From Rugalucina vietnamica (Eukaryota; Mollusca; Bivalvia; Lucinida; Lucinidae): a stretch of 64,000 bases of DNA. The notes beneath the pieces were generated by a model that was given only the letters and a program-made list of their open reading frames with translations, was not told the origin of the DNA and did not search any database. The position numbers and the translations under genes are program-made. The stretch spans positions 34,076,721 through 34,140,720 of the forward strand of contig OZ024874.1 in the NCBI GenBank assembly GCA_964017185.1, given 5' to 3'. Each line of letters starts with the position of its first letter. The stretch's first letter is position 1. Below, in pieces: positions 25,216 through 36,523 of the stretch.

Positions 25216-25352
25216 TGGGCTACTTGTTTGAATGATTTGAGACTAGTTAAAGAAGTGGATCAGGAATGCTTATTCACTCCTAAGCAAACTTATTATAGTA
25301 AACCAATTTATTGTGAGTGATTTATTGTCACAAGTGATTTATTTCTACAAGC

Positions 25353-26262
25353 TATTTTAGCTCACCTGAGCCAAAGGCTCACAGGTGATCTTGTAGTATA
25401 CTCATGCTCCGGTGTCTTTCCCTATGTCGGTCGTTGTCTGTTATTCACAATTTCAAAGATCTTCTCTGAAACCACTAGGCCAATCAAAGCCCAACTTCAT
25501 GTGGAACATCCTTAGGAAGGGGGAAAGAATGTATAAATGGTCGAGGTCACATGACCAAGATGGCCACCATGGCTATAAATGGCATTTTTCTTTAAATCTT
25601 CTTCTCCAGAACCAGAAGGCATATGACTTTGAATCTTGGCTTGAAGCATCAGGGAGAGGAGCTCTACAAATTTATATAAATCATGACCCTGGGATGACCT
25701 TGACATATTTTATGGCAAGACCTTGCCATAAACTTAGGTTGCCTGTGCATTTGAATGAGAAAAAAAGTATGAAAACTTGCTAGGAATGAGCAAATGGACA
25801 GAAGATTTACGATTTTGAAAAAATTTGGACCTCAGGGGCTGGTCTGGTCACATTACCAAGAGGGCTGCCAAGGTAAAACATTTAAAATCTTCTTCTGCAG
25901 AACCAGAAGGCCTATGACTTTGAAACTTGGCTTGAAGTATCAGGGAATGAAGCTCTTCAAAATTTATATATGATGCTGGGATGACCTTGACCTATGTTAC
26001 TGCAAGGTCGACATAGGTCACCCATGCAAATGCTAAAATGTCACTTGACAGGAAAAACCAAATGGACTGAAGATTTACGATTCTGAAAAAAAAAATGGAC
26101 TACAGGGGTTTATCTGCCTCCACCACGGGGCAATATGTAAGTTTATTACCATAATATAAAGATTTTTTTTCTCTGTAACCGCATGGTCTCATAAGTTTAT
26201 TGGTATACATGTATATCCTAGATCTCAGGTGAGCGTTTACTGGACCATTGGTTCTATGGTTT
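25353..26262 (+). mobile_element. T2 element, near-complete copy
   Basis: It runs from TTTTAGCTCACCTGAGCCAAAGGCTCACAGG to GATCTCAGGTGAGCGTTTACTGGACCATTGG. The core holds two diverged units with AGAACCAGAAGGC.TATGA and GGATGACCTTGAC. The hairpin loop here is AAA rather than GAA. Confidence 0.75.
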
Positions 26263-26276
26263 TCACAAGGGATTTA

Positions 26277-27165
26277 TTATTGCACCTGCTTATAGCAGGG
26301 TGCGATATAGGAGTCCAAATTTCCGTCCGTCCGTCCGTCAACATTTACGTCGAAGTTTGACATTTACGTCGAAGTTTTTCTTTTCTCTGCATTAGTGATA
26401 GCTGTGACTGTGATACTTTGCATAGTAAATGTCCTTGACGTACCCTTCAAGCACGCACCTTGACCCATGCCCTTGACCTATATTTCACGGTCCATTGACT
26501 TTGTTAATTTTTACGTTGAAGTTATGTCGAAGTTTGGTTTTCTCTGCATCAGTGATATTCATGAGTGTGAAACCTTGCATAGTAATTGTCCTTGACATAC
26601 CCTTGAAGCACGCACCTTGACCCAGTGCCCTTGACCTATATTTCACGGTCCATTGACTTTGTTAATTTTTACGTCGAAGTTAGGTTTTTTCCACATCATT
26701 GATAGCCATGAGTGTGAAACCTTGCATAGTAATTGTCCTTGACATACCCTTCAAGCATGCCCTTGACGCCCTTGACCAAGTGCCCTTGACGCCCTTGACC
26801 CAGTGCCCTTGACCTATATTTCAAGGTCCATTGACTTTGCAAATTTTTAAGTCGAAGTTTGATTTCCTCCACATCATTGATAGCTGCGAGTGTGAAACCT
26901 TGCATAGTAATTGTCCTAGACATACCCTTCAAGCACGCACCTTGACCCAGTGCCCTTGACCTATATTTCACGGTCCATTGACTTTGCAAATTTTTACTTC
27001 GAAGTTTGGTTTTCTCTGCATCATTGATAGCTGCGAGTGTGAAACCTTGCATAGTGATTGTCATTGACATACTCTTCAAGCACGCACCTTGACCCGGTGC
27101 CCTTGACCTATATTTCACGTTCCATTGACTTTACCCTTGCGATATCAACCTACGCAGAGTTCTTG
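26277..27165 (+). mobile_element. T3 element (GCACCTGC family) with tandem core
   Basis: It starts ATTGCACCTGCTTATAGCAGGGTGC, a hairpin, followed by a (CCGT)n run (26323-26338). About five tandem units of ~125-150 bp follow, each with GTGAAACCTTGCATAGTAATTGTCC, CATACCCTTCAAGCACGCACC and TTTCACGGTCCATTGACTTTG. It ends near TTGCGATATCAACCTACGCAGAG. The plan (terminal hairpin, short microsatellite, tandem core) is the same as T1 and T2. Confidence 0.65.
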
Positions 27166-27759
27166 TTTTCAAAAATAAATTCTTTTGAATTACTACGAAA
27201 ATAAATCATCCGGAAAATACACATAGACCATGTCACAAAACTTGGATAGCCTTGTTGCTTTCAAGTCAGAGCTACCTCTTTTTGTATTGGTAAGATCTTT
27301 TTCTACGTGCTTATACATGTATAAACATGTGATTTCATGACAGGCATGTACTTGTAGGGCAGCAATCTTCCATTAACTTCATCACATTTTTGTCATATTA
27401 TTAGCTCCACAGCTCCATCACTTATCTAGGGGCTAGAAATTCTGCATATCGAGGAAACTTCAGTCCTCTTTTTGGCTTCGCTCCTGAGAGTGGAACCACA
27501 ATATTAATGGCATGAATTGAAATGTGCACTGGTTGAGCACGTATATCCCACCAAAATGTCATATTCCATAATTTTCCGGGTGCATCTAAAGTGTGAAAAG
27601 GGCTAAAAATGATTAAAATACGAAAATGACTCTTAAAACTACTGTCAGCTGCTGATTATCTGTGTTTGATTTATTTTAAAGTAAAGCTGTAAAATCAAGT
27701 ATTTTAAAACGTTAGTCATAGATATATTCTAGTGAAAAATGGGTATTTGCCTTAGAAAA

Positions 27760-28495
27760 CCAACAAGTAGCCCAAGTGCAAGATCGCTTACCTGAAAGTC
27801 AACAAGTACTGTCACTGGACAAAGTGTTTTTTGGTTTTTTTTTTTGTTTTTTTTTCCATATATGGGTATGACGGCCATCTTGGTCATGTTTCAGGTGTAT
27901 GGCTGCAATAGTTTCCATAGGATCATTGGTCCTGTAAATGCTTACCTGAGACCTAGTTGTCACTTTTTCCCATGTAAAAGCCTATGTTTCCAAAATTGAC
28001 CGTCACCTAAATTAATCACAATAATTAATAATTCATCTACTCCATTAGTTGTTTGCATCTACCATTTTTCAGGTCTCAGGCTGCAATAGTTTTCAGAAAA
28101 TCCATAGTTTTCACTTTTTCCATGTAAAAGCCTATGTTTCTAAAATTGACCTTGCCGTAAAATAGGTCAGGGTCATCCTAGGGTCATCATTTCATCAAAC
28201 TATGATTGCTACATATCAAGTTTCGTGAAAATCGGCCTGCCGGTTCTAGGGAAGATTTTTGAGTGTTTTTACCATATATGGGCGTGGCAGCCATCTTGGT
28301 CATGTGACCCGAATTTTGCGATTAAACTTTTGTTCCCCCTACCCATGGATGCTCCACATAAAATTTCACTTTGATTTGCCAGGCGGTTTCAGAGAAGTTG
28401 CTGCACAGCTGATCTGCGCCTTTGTTTTTGCATACGCAAAATTGTTGCTTTTCTTTGCTGCATCTGCGGCCCATTAATGTTTATTTTCAGCCTTG
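27760..28495 (-). mobile_element. T2 element, inverted and truncated
   Basis: Read on the minus strand it contains the CCATATATGGGCGTGGC and GGTCATGTGACC blocks (28274-28310), a GGTCATCCTAGGGTCATCAT block and a degenerate 3' end (GCTTACCTGAAAGTCAACAAG at 27789 on plus). A second CCATATATGGGTATGACGGCCATCTTGG at 27857 shows a duplicated core. The bases 27166-27760 before it hold nothing I recognise. Confidence 0.6.
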
Positions 28496-28631
28496 TGACC
28501 ATAATAAAAGTGTGTCTTCAGGGTTTCCAATCAATAGAAATACAAACAAACTGCATTGATGATTCTAGAAAAAGCAAAAATACAGACTTATATGACTTAT
28601 AGACTTATACAGCCTTCTGCTTTAGGCTAAT

Positions 28632-28870
28632 ATTTTAACTCACCTGAACCGAAGGCTCATGGGGAGCTTATAGTATGTACTCGAGCAGGCGTCTGTCCGT
28701 CCGTCCATCTGTCTGTCCATCTGTTCACATTTTCAAAGATCTTCTCATCTGAACCTGCACGGCCAATCAAAGCCAAATTTTATATGGAACCAATGAGTAC
28801 ATAAATAATCCTGGTCACATGACTTAGATGGCCGCCATGCCCATATATACGGGTAGTTGGCCTCCCAAGC
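28632..28870 (+). mobile_element. T2 element, 5' fragment
   Basis: TTTTAACTCACCTGAACC-GAA-GGCTCATGGGGAGCTTATAG, then a (CCGT/CTGT)n run (28697-28722) and GGTCACATGACTTAGATGGCC. It stops after CCATATATACGGG. Confidence 0.65.
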
Positions 28871-30300
28871 CATCAAAATATTTTTCTGTTGGCAATTTTT
28901 GAGTACATTTTGGCATCCATGCTAAATATGTTCCTTGATGTGTAACAATACACACTAGGGTGGATGTCATGTCCGAAAATGCCCCGGGGTCTCAAAAGTA
29001 GGTCAAAGGTCAACTAAGTGCAAAATTTCATATACATGTATTTCAACATATCAGCTATATCTTTAGACGGAATATTTCCATCGGTATTCCATTAGACCTC
29101 TCCATACCGACGGAAACGACTTCTATTGAACCCTTAGTCGAAAATGAAAAATCATCGAAGACACTAAAGAAATTGAAAATTATGTTATTTTACATCTTTT
29201 CTGACTGATAGGACTTAATTTATATATATTCCAGATGTAAAATGACGCAGATTCATAAAATACTGCGTGTTTTCTGTTGAAAATATCACATACGTCTATA
29301 AATAGATAAGGGGAGACTACTGTAAAATATGAGACAAAAAGTAGAAAATCGATTGCTTTTTGCAAATTTATTGAAATTCTGCAGGCTAACCAGATGTTTA
29401 CTAAACGATTTATGCATTTTCTAACAAAACATAACAAAAATTCTAACAGTTATCACCAAATAAAGCAGCTATAAGCTTCTTACGAAATCCATAATCTGTT
29501 CGACCATAGTTTAAAGGTAACCTATGCTAAGCTGTCACGAGAGAGGAGCGAGGTCACGAAGTGTATCGGAGTGCAGGTTAGCCAGCTGATCTACTATATC
29601 TTATGTAATATTTTCAATTTATTTATCAAAATAACAGTAAAATTACATCTAATACATTTTTGAGGTTTAATCAGCAACAATTGTTACAACAAAGTGATGC
29701 AGATTTAGGTCAAAGGTCACTTTAGTGCAAAAAAAATGCTTATTTTCATGCCCTTTTACAATTGTCTGTATAAACATTAGTGTCAGTGGTATTCTGATGG
29801 GGATAAAGTTCTTTTAGGTACTTCTTGAGACTACCATTTTATTTTGTAGTTTTCATTATTTCAAGATGGTGTTCAATATGGCTGTCAAAAACAAGATAAT
29901 GCTATAACAGTTGATACATGTACAAGTAACTTACCCTCATCTAAAAATCTTCATATACATCCAATTTTATTGTACTTTCTCACATTGTAATTGATCAGTT
30001 TTGTTAAAACAAGAAACATTTGATACTTAATGGGGTTGATCGCCATCAGTTAGTTTGGATTTATAAATGATATTGATTTATATATTTGAGGTTCAATGTC
30101 ATGTAAGGAAAAAATAATTATTTTATTTGCTGTTTTCTAATTTTGACCCTGAGAAAAGTGATGATTGAAAATAAAAGTATTGATGGTAATCAGAGTTATT
30201 TTAGATGAGTCAGACTGAAACAAATGTTTTTATTTTTCTACCTATTGTATGATGATGGTGGTCAAGATCATGGCTGCCACAACAGCAATAATTAAATATG
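28871..30300. other. Intergenic; only a shared repeat block
   Basis: The block 29300-29600 is the inverted relative of 10808-11080. Otherwise I see AT-rich sequence without gene, RNA or named repeat. Confidence 0.4.
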
Positions 30301-30677
30301 TATTGGTAAAATTTTATTATTGGGTCACGTGATCATGGCGTCTGTTTTGATTTTGGTCTGTGGACAATTGGTGAAAAAAATGTAGTTTCGAGGGACTTTT
30401 TGGAGGTCAAATTTGTGTGAAATGGAATATTAACTATATTGGATATAATACATGTAATAGCGGTGATGTACAGTTTCATATTATATAGATATTAATCATT
30501 GAAAATCATAATTGCAAATATCATAATCAGACCACGAAGCGATTTCATTGGCTAGTTTCATAAGTGCTAACGGTCTCAAATGGACAGGTCATGCTAAAAT
30601 TTTTGTGAACTATACTGAGCAACAAAAGGAAAGCTACTTGTTACATATACTTTTGACAACAGAAATCTTTACATATT

Positions 30678-31559
30678 ATGAGCGAAAGTACGATATCTAC
30701 ATCGACGCCACAAACATCAAACAAAAAACGACATCTTACATCACCAGATTTCCCTGTCGATTTAAAAAAGAACAGAGTATTTGAAATAGTAGCAGGTGCC
30801 ATGGCGACTGAAGATGCGACCGCGATGGTTACAGAGCCGGATGAGGGCGTTAAGTTAGGCCTGGTCCAAATTCATCAGATAGCTAACATGCTGCGGGACT
30901 CTTTCAAGGAAGATATGAAAGAGACAATTAATGAACAGCTTCCTGGTATTGCAAAAGAAATTGTGTCAGGTGTCATCGACGGGCTGACCACGAAAATAAA
31001 TAACCTCGAGAGTGATAACGAGAAACTGAAAAAGGAAAATAAAGAACTGAAAGCTCAAGTTAAGAAAATTGAGAAGCTGGTTGACGCTGGTGAACAATAC
31101 AGTAGACGCAATTCGCTGAGAATGTCCGGGGTTGCAGAGGTAACTGGGGAGGACACAGATAAGATAGTCATGGATAGAGCCGACGCAGTTAGTGCTGATA
31201 TATCGTTAGATGACATCGACCGCAGCCACAGGGTCGGTAAACATAAACCTGGCAAAACAAGGGACATAATAATAAAGTTTGCCACCTATCGTGCACGTCA
31301 GAAATTCTACTCCAAAAGAAAAGGTCTGAAAGATGCTGGTTACGCTGGTGTCTTCCTGAATGAAGATCTCACGAAACAACGGATGAACTTGCTCTATAAG
31401 GCACGCATGAAAGTTAAGTCACGATGTCTGAAGGGGGCCTGGTCCTCGGACGGGACGATTCTAATAAAGGAAAACGATGACGAGGTAGTCCGAGTAACTT
31501 GTGAATCGGACTTATCTGGGTACAATACGCCACGAGAAGAGGACATCACTGATGACTAG
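30678..31559 (+). CDS. LINE A ORF1: coiled-coil/RRM nucleic-acid-binding protein
   Basis: The 293-residue frame begins at an ATG and is open throughout. Residues 1-40 are Ser/Thr/Lys-rich. About 105-137 is a strong coiled coil (NNLESDNEKLKKENKELK). From about 141 comes a module seen in many invertebrate LINE ORF1 proteins: YSRRNSLRMSGV, then DIDRSHRVGK, IIIKFATYRARQKFYSKR and VFLNEDLTKQRMNLLYKAR, compatible with an RRM-like fold plus C-terminal domain. ORF1 proteins of this kind trimerise through the coil, coat element RNA and act as nucleic-acid chaperones. ORF2 begins 1.63 kb downstream in the same orientation, a longer gap than usual, so ORF1 and ORF2 belonging to one element is likely but not proven. 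Confidence 0.8.
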   Translation: MSESTISTSTPQTSNKKRHLTSPDFPVDLKKNRVFEIVAGAMATEDATAMVTEPDEGVKLGLVQIHQIANMLRDSFKEDMKETINEQLPGIAKEIVSGVIDGLTTKINNLESDNEKLKKENKELKAQVKKIEKLVDAGEQYSRRNSLRMSGVAEVTGEDTDKIVMDRADAVSADISLDDIDRSHRVGKHKPGKTRDIIIKFATYRARQKFYSKRKGLKDAGYAGVFLNEDLTKQRMNLLYKARMKVKSRCLKGAWSSDGTILIKENDDEVVRVTCESDLSGYNTPREEDITDD

Positions 31560-33188
31560 TGCAACGTACATCCGAACATTTGAACCAACGAGTGTTATGT
31601 AAATAGTTTTTGAAAACTCATATATGACTATTATTTTTCTAATACGAACTGTATTTGTCAATGCTGTATGAACGCATCTTATTTTTTCTTCAACAGTACG
31701 TATGTAGTGCAGAAAGTGCATAAACAATTATTCTGACACAATATATTCATACTATGGATAGTGAACAACTTATCCGTCACATTAATTAAATATGACGTCT
31801 AAAGCATACTGTTCTTTTTCCGAACAGTATATAAAAGCTCTTCCGTATTATTAATGGGTCACACCGTGAACACATATTCAAGGTTTACCGTATAATGTGG
31901 AGGTTAACGCACGGTTGTCTTTTTATTCTGCGAGTTCAAACAAAATGTATCTCGTAAGCAATGCTGCAAGCAAACTGACAAACATATAAGTTGCTGATGA
32001 GAATGCTAACTTAAAACCTTGTTAGGCTGATATATTGAAATTTTGTGTATACAAGTTTATTTTTTAATTCGCAAAGACAAATGAATTGTATTGATTTTGT
32101 ATGGGTTAACTCCCAATCTTCTTGTTGGCATTTTCTCGTGGTGCAGTCAAAAATTCACTTATTAGTCTATCGTGGACATGGCCACGTCTATTATATTGTT
32201 AGTTTGTTTTACATGATCAAAGCACACATTTATTGTACAACTGTATTACTTTTCGGCTATCTATAAAATATGTTGTTGTTGTTTTCGTATTTCCGACTTT
32301 TCAATAAAGGGTGTTGCTTATTTTGTAATGATTTACCATTCATAAAACTGAAAAGCAAAAGCTGCTCCTTATTTTGACATCTTTTAACTGGATAAGCCAG
32401 TGATAGTCAAAGGTTCAAATTAGAATATGCCTGTGCATATTTCGACTTGCTAATTCATGCAATGTGTTTTTCTACATTTGTTAACAATATATTAGGATTT
32501 AGGCACCTCATTTTGCAATTATAATGTGATATATGACAGACGCTTAAAGATTACTGTACATTTATCATGTATCTACATAATGGTCTTTATAAAATGTAAA
32601 CAGCTGCGCAAGAAAGAATTGCTGCTTGCTATGATTGTATGTGACTATAAATTAGTAAAGCAGTCAAAAGTGTAATATTTAGAATGTATATTCACCTAAA
32701 TTCGAAGAGATTCTGCTTATTATGGGATGATGTTGTTTTGTAATGTAATGTGACGCGTCTTTGATTGTTTTGTCTTGTAATGTGATGCGTCCTTGATGGG
32801 TTTGTCTTATAATATAATGTATGACTTTTTGAAAGTTTCAAATGGCATAAACCAAGAATCGTTTGAATAATTTTAGCATATTCCTGTTTAATATCATTTA
32901 ACCTATGGCTATTCAAGAACCAACTTTAAAAATGAAATCGTAAAATTATAAAATAAATGCATAATCTATTAAAACAAAGTACATTATATATTCCTATCAT
33001 ATGAATGAAATGCCTCCTAACACTGTCATGAATATTTCTTTTTACTTTTTTATTTTAACTCATGTATTTTTTCATGTTTCTGGAGAAGGGGATCGGGTGT
33101 CTCGGGCTTATGGGTTTAGATTCTGTTGCCAAATTGTTGCTGACATAACAAATGTTGACTGGTTTCTATTGTCTCTTACGAAAATTAC

Positions 33189-34015
33189 ATGATGCAAGTA
33201 AAATGTTCTAAAAATCCAGTCATCATGACGTCGTACCGTTGCAGTTGTAAGTTTAAACTTGCTTTACACTTTATCCTGTTATTAAACTTTGTTGGAAGTG
33301 AACTCTTCACTCACTTTATCTTATATCATATAGTGCAGAACAGCAGATTAGCCAAACACATTAGAACGAACGGACATCATATTATTATCTCACCTGGAAT
33401 GAAGACCGTTGATAATATTAGATTCGTAAAGATGTGCTTACAATACTTCTTTCTCCTAGTATCTATAACCTGGCTATATATATTATTGTTATGTTCGGGG
33501 GACGTACAGCCAAATCCAGGTCCTCTTTCTTCGTCTATGTCTTCCACTAGTATACATTCTTCTAGCTCAACCATGTCTACAGATTTCACGGACGCTCTTA
33601 ATGTTAGTCATAACTTGTCCTTCGTACATTATAACGTACAAAGCATTGTGCATAAACTTGACATTTTACACGCGGAATTAATCGCCTTTGACATACTGGC
33701 TTTCTCAGAGACATGGTTAAATCCTGCGATAGCATCTGACGACTTGATACTACAGACTTATGGTAAGCCTGAGCGTAAAGACCGTGATGGCGACAGCCAT
33801 GGGGGTGTGTTGATATATGTCAAAAGCGGCCTACGTTACAAGCGAAGAGATGATCTGGAAATTCGGGGAATCGAAAGTATTTGGATTGAATTAGCTAACC
33901 ATCATAAACGTATCTTATTTGGCTTATTTTATAGACCGCCTGACGCTAATGCCAACTGTCTTTCCCAAATTGAGGATTCTATCGCCTTAGCTGTTGATAC
34001 CGGTATATCAGATAT
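33189..34015 (+). pseudogene. LINE A ORF2, 5' part: 2A-like motif and APE endonuclease N-terminus
   Basis: The frame opens at an ATG. Residues 22-50 and 83-102 are hydrophobic. The second run leads directly into GDVQPNPGP (residues 104-112, 33498-33524), a 2A-like ribosome-skipping motif with Q where E is usual. A Ser-rich linker follows. The endonuclease/exonuclease/phosphatase domain then starts: LSFVHYNVQSI, DILAFSETWLN (catalytic Glu), GGVLIYVK, GLFYRPP. The domain breaks at the Ngaro-like element, where the chimeric frame stops at 34026-34028. The rest of the domain, from GDFN on, resumes at 41011. The element cannot make a full ORF2 protein. Confidence 0.9.
33498..33524 (+). other. 2A-like 'stop-carry on' motif in LINE A ORF2
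   Basis: It encodes GDVQPNPGP. The usual 2A core is D-V/I-E-x-N-P-G-P, so this is a one-residue variant (Q for E) with the invariant NPGP kept. It is preceded by a Leu/Ile-rich stretch. 2A-like sequences are established in APE-type non-LTR elements of invertebrates. Activity of the Q variant is not known from the sequence. Confidence 0.8.
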
Positions 34016-34021
34016 TATTAT

Positions 34022-34653
34022 TTTATGACGATTCGGTAGTAAACACACAATCACATACTTGTTTAAATTTTATTGACTAGATTTTGAAGCAAAATTGACT
34101 AGATAAACTAAAATATACAACTCAGTTTATATATGTACTTTTCCTTATAAAGTTTACATCAGTTCAAGTTTTATCGGGTTGGAAGAAGTTCGGCCACAAC
34201 GAAGGCTATTAAGGCTGTAGCATCATATTAACTTTTAAATAGGAAGACTGGATGTCACTTTGACCAATTTAAGAATTTTATCTTTTTCACTTCTTACCCT
34301 TCCATCATAACCATCTTATACCAATATTTATCATACTTTTTAGTTACCAAGGGAGGTACACAGATGCCGGACATACCCGCCAAAATTGTCCAGTCCCATC
34401 CTGCCCCCTTTTTCCTTTAAAATCAATTTTCGTAAGATGTCACAGCACTTAAACTACCCTTGTAGATAAGCATACGGGTAACATCCTGGTTCTCACTTTC
34501 AGTCATATTATGCCAGTATAACATTACTGCGCCATAGCATAATAATGAATAGATTAACTGGAAGCTGTCTCTCAAGTATAACCATGTGGCGCCTTTACAA
34601 GACAGCCTACAGTTAAAATGCTGTACATCCAGTCTTCTGCTAGAATTTCCGCC
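34022..34653 (-). repeat. Ngaro-like split direct repeat B2
   Basis: 632 bp, matching B1 at 35827-36458 with a single difference (T at 34305, C at 36110). It forms the 3' terminus of the element on the minus strand. Confidence 0.95.
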
Positions 34654-35584
34654 CCAAGTCCCCGCAATTTAGCGAGTCCTGCATCTGAATACCTAAAAGT
34701 TATACAAGGCTGAAATTTTGCATTAATTTCAAATGACCCCTGACGTGATACATCCAGTATTCCTGTCACATACTCAACTAAAACATAACAGAATTGATTA
34801 TAACTTTCACAAGCCTTCGTGTGACAGTCTTAATCTTGATCCTTTGAATACACTATAGAGTTGCCCCACAGCTTAACTGAGAGACGTTTCAGTTCCATGA
34901 TCACCATCCCAACATGTTAGTAGTTGCCAATGCCTTCAAGTATAACTATGAAGCGCCAAGAAAGCACAAGCCTCTACCATATACATGTAGTTAATTCCTT
35001 TTGCAACTGCTCAATCTGACCTCTTCTTGTCTCATTTATACACTTCCAAGTCATGTCAAATAAAGAGGAAAGTACAACAGGATTTGTTCATATAACTGGC
35101 CCAAAAATCGTATAGGGATATGGATTGTATGTCCCATCAATTAGTACCAAACATATCGTATTGTATCTGCCAGCAGTTCTCGCCCTACATATTGTATCTG
35201 AATCTCCCAGCATGTCACGCCATGTATTATATCTGAAGCAGCAGAAGAGTCGTCAACTATGATCATATCAGATGACAACTTTATCATTGCAGTCCCAACT
35301 TGCGCCATTGTATCCACAGATGATGTAGTCTGGGCCATAATAAGGCAATCCACAATACAACAGGAAGGGCAACAATGCACCTGCAATCAGAAACTTGAGG
35401 GCAGTATCATGAACACTTAAAGATGTGAATAATTCAAATATATGTGGAAATAAAGTATTAAATTAAACCTATAAACAGTGACATAAAACATACATGTATG
35501 TGAAAAGAATCATTGAACTGCAGAATCTTAATAGTTAAGACTCAACAATAGACTGCAACATTTACATCGGGAGAGGTGGGTGGG
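34654..35584 (-). other. Non-repeated spacer between A2 and B2 of the Ngaro-like element
   Basis: 931 bp without a plausible frame, present once. Such a spacer is expected in the A1...B1-A2...B2 layout. Confidence 0.7.
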
Positions 35585-35820
35585 AATGTCAAGTTGATAA
35601 CACTTTCTGAAACTGCTTCTGTCAAAAGGTGAAGGTCCATGAATGCTCAACTATTTGCATGCTCAACTATTTGCATATTCATCATGTCAAAAGCTATTTG
35701 CACATTTGTCATATTAATGGTACATAGATTTTCATCCTTAGTAAGAACACCACCCAATATGAGTGCAACTTGTAAACATCGCAAAAATAATGTAGGATAT
35801 AGCTGATGTGCAATATCCAG
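35585..35820 (-). repeat. Ngaro-like split direct repeat A2
   Basis: 236 bp, identical to A1 (40785-41004) apart from a tandem duplication of the 16-mer ATGCTCAACTATTTGC at about 35643-35674. It abuts B1 through TATTAT at 35821-35826. Confidence 0.95.
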
Positions 35821-35826
35821 TATTAT

Positions 35827-36458
35827 TTTATGACGATTCGGTAGTAAACACACAATCACATACTTGTTTAAATTTTATTGACTAGATTTTGAAGCAAAAT
35901 TGACTAGATAAACTAAAATATACAACTCAGTTTATATATGTACTTTTCCTTATAAAGTTTACATCAGTTCAAGTTTTATCGGGTTGGAAGAAGTTCGGCC
36001 ACAACGAAGGCTATTAAGGCTGTAGCATCATATTAACTTTTAAATAGGAAGACTGGATGTCACTTTGACCAATTTAAGAATTTTATCTTTTTCACTTCTT
36101 ACCCTTCCACCATAACCATCTTATACCAATATTTATCATACTTTTTAGTTACCAAGGGAGGTACACAGATGCCGGACATACCCGCCAAAATTGTCCAGTC
36201 CCATCCTGCCCCCTTTTTCCTTTAAAATCAATTTTCGTAAGATGTCACAGCACTTAAACTACCCTTGTAGATAAGCATACGGGTAACATCCTGGTTCTCA
36301 CTTTCAGTCATATTATGCCAGTATAACATTACTGCGCCATAGCATAATAATGAATAGATTAACTGGAAGCTGTCTCTCAAGTATAACCATGTGGCGCCTT
36401 TACAAGACAGCCTACAGTTAAAATGCTGTACATCCAGTCTTCTGCTAGAATTTCCGCC
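35827..36458 (-). repeat. Ngaro-like split direct repeat B1
   Basis: 632-bp counterpart of B2, joined head-on to A2 through TATTAT. The B1-A2 junction reproduces the sequence expected of a circular intermediate. Confidence 0.95.
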
Positions 36459-36523
36459 ACAGCAAATTTAATGACATAGCAAATTTAATGACATCCATTA
36501 AATTTGTCCCCCAAATTCTAGCC

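Noticed and set aside
33377-33589. Minus-strand frame opposite the LINE A 2A region
   Set aside because: Shadow of the real plus-strand ORF2.
34016-34021. TATTAT as an ordinary integrase-made target-site duplication
   Set aside because: The element has a tyrosine recombinase, no DDE integrase, and the same hexamer is present at the internal B1/A2 joint.
34022-36458. The direct repeats as LTRs of an LTR retrotransposon
   Set aside because: The repeats are split (A1, B1-A2, B2) instead of two whole terminal copies, no integrase or protease is seen, and a tyrosine recombinase is present.
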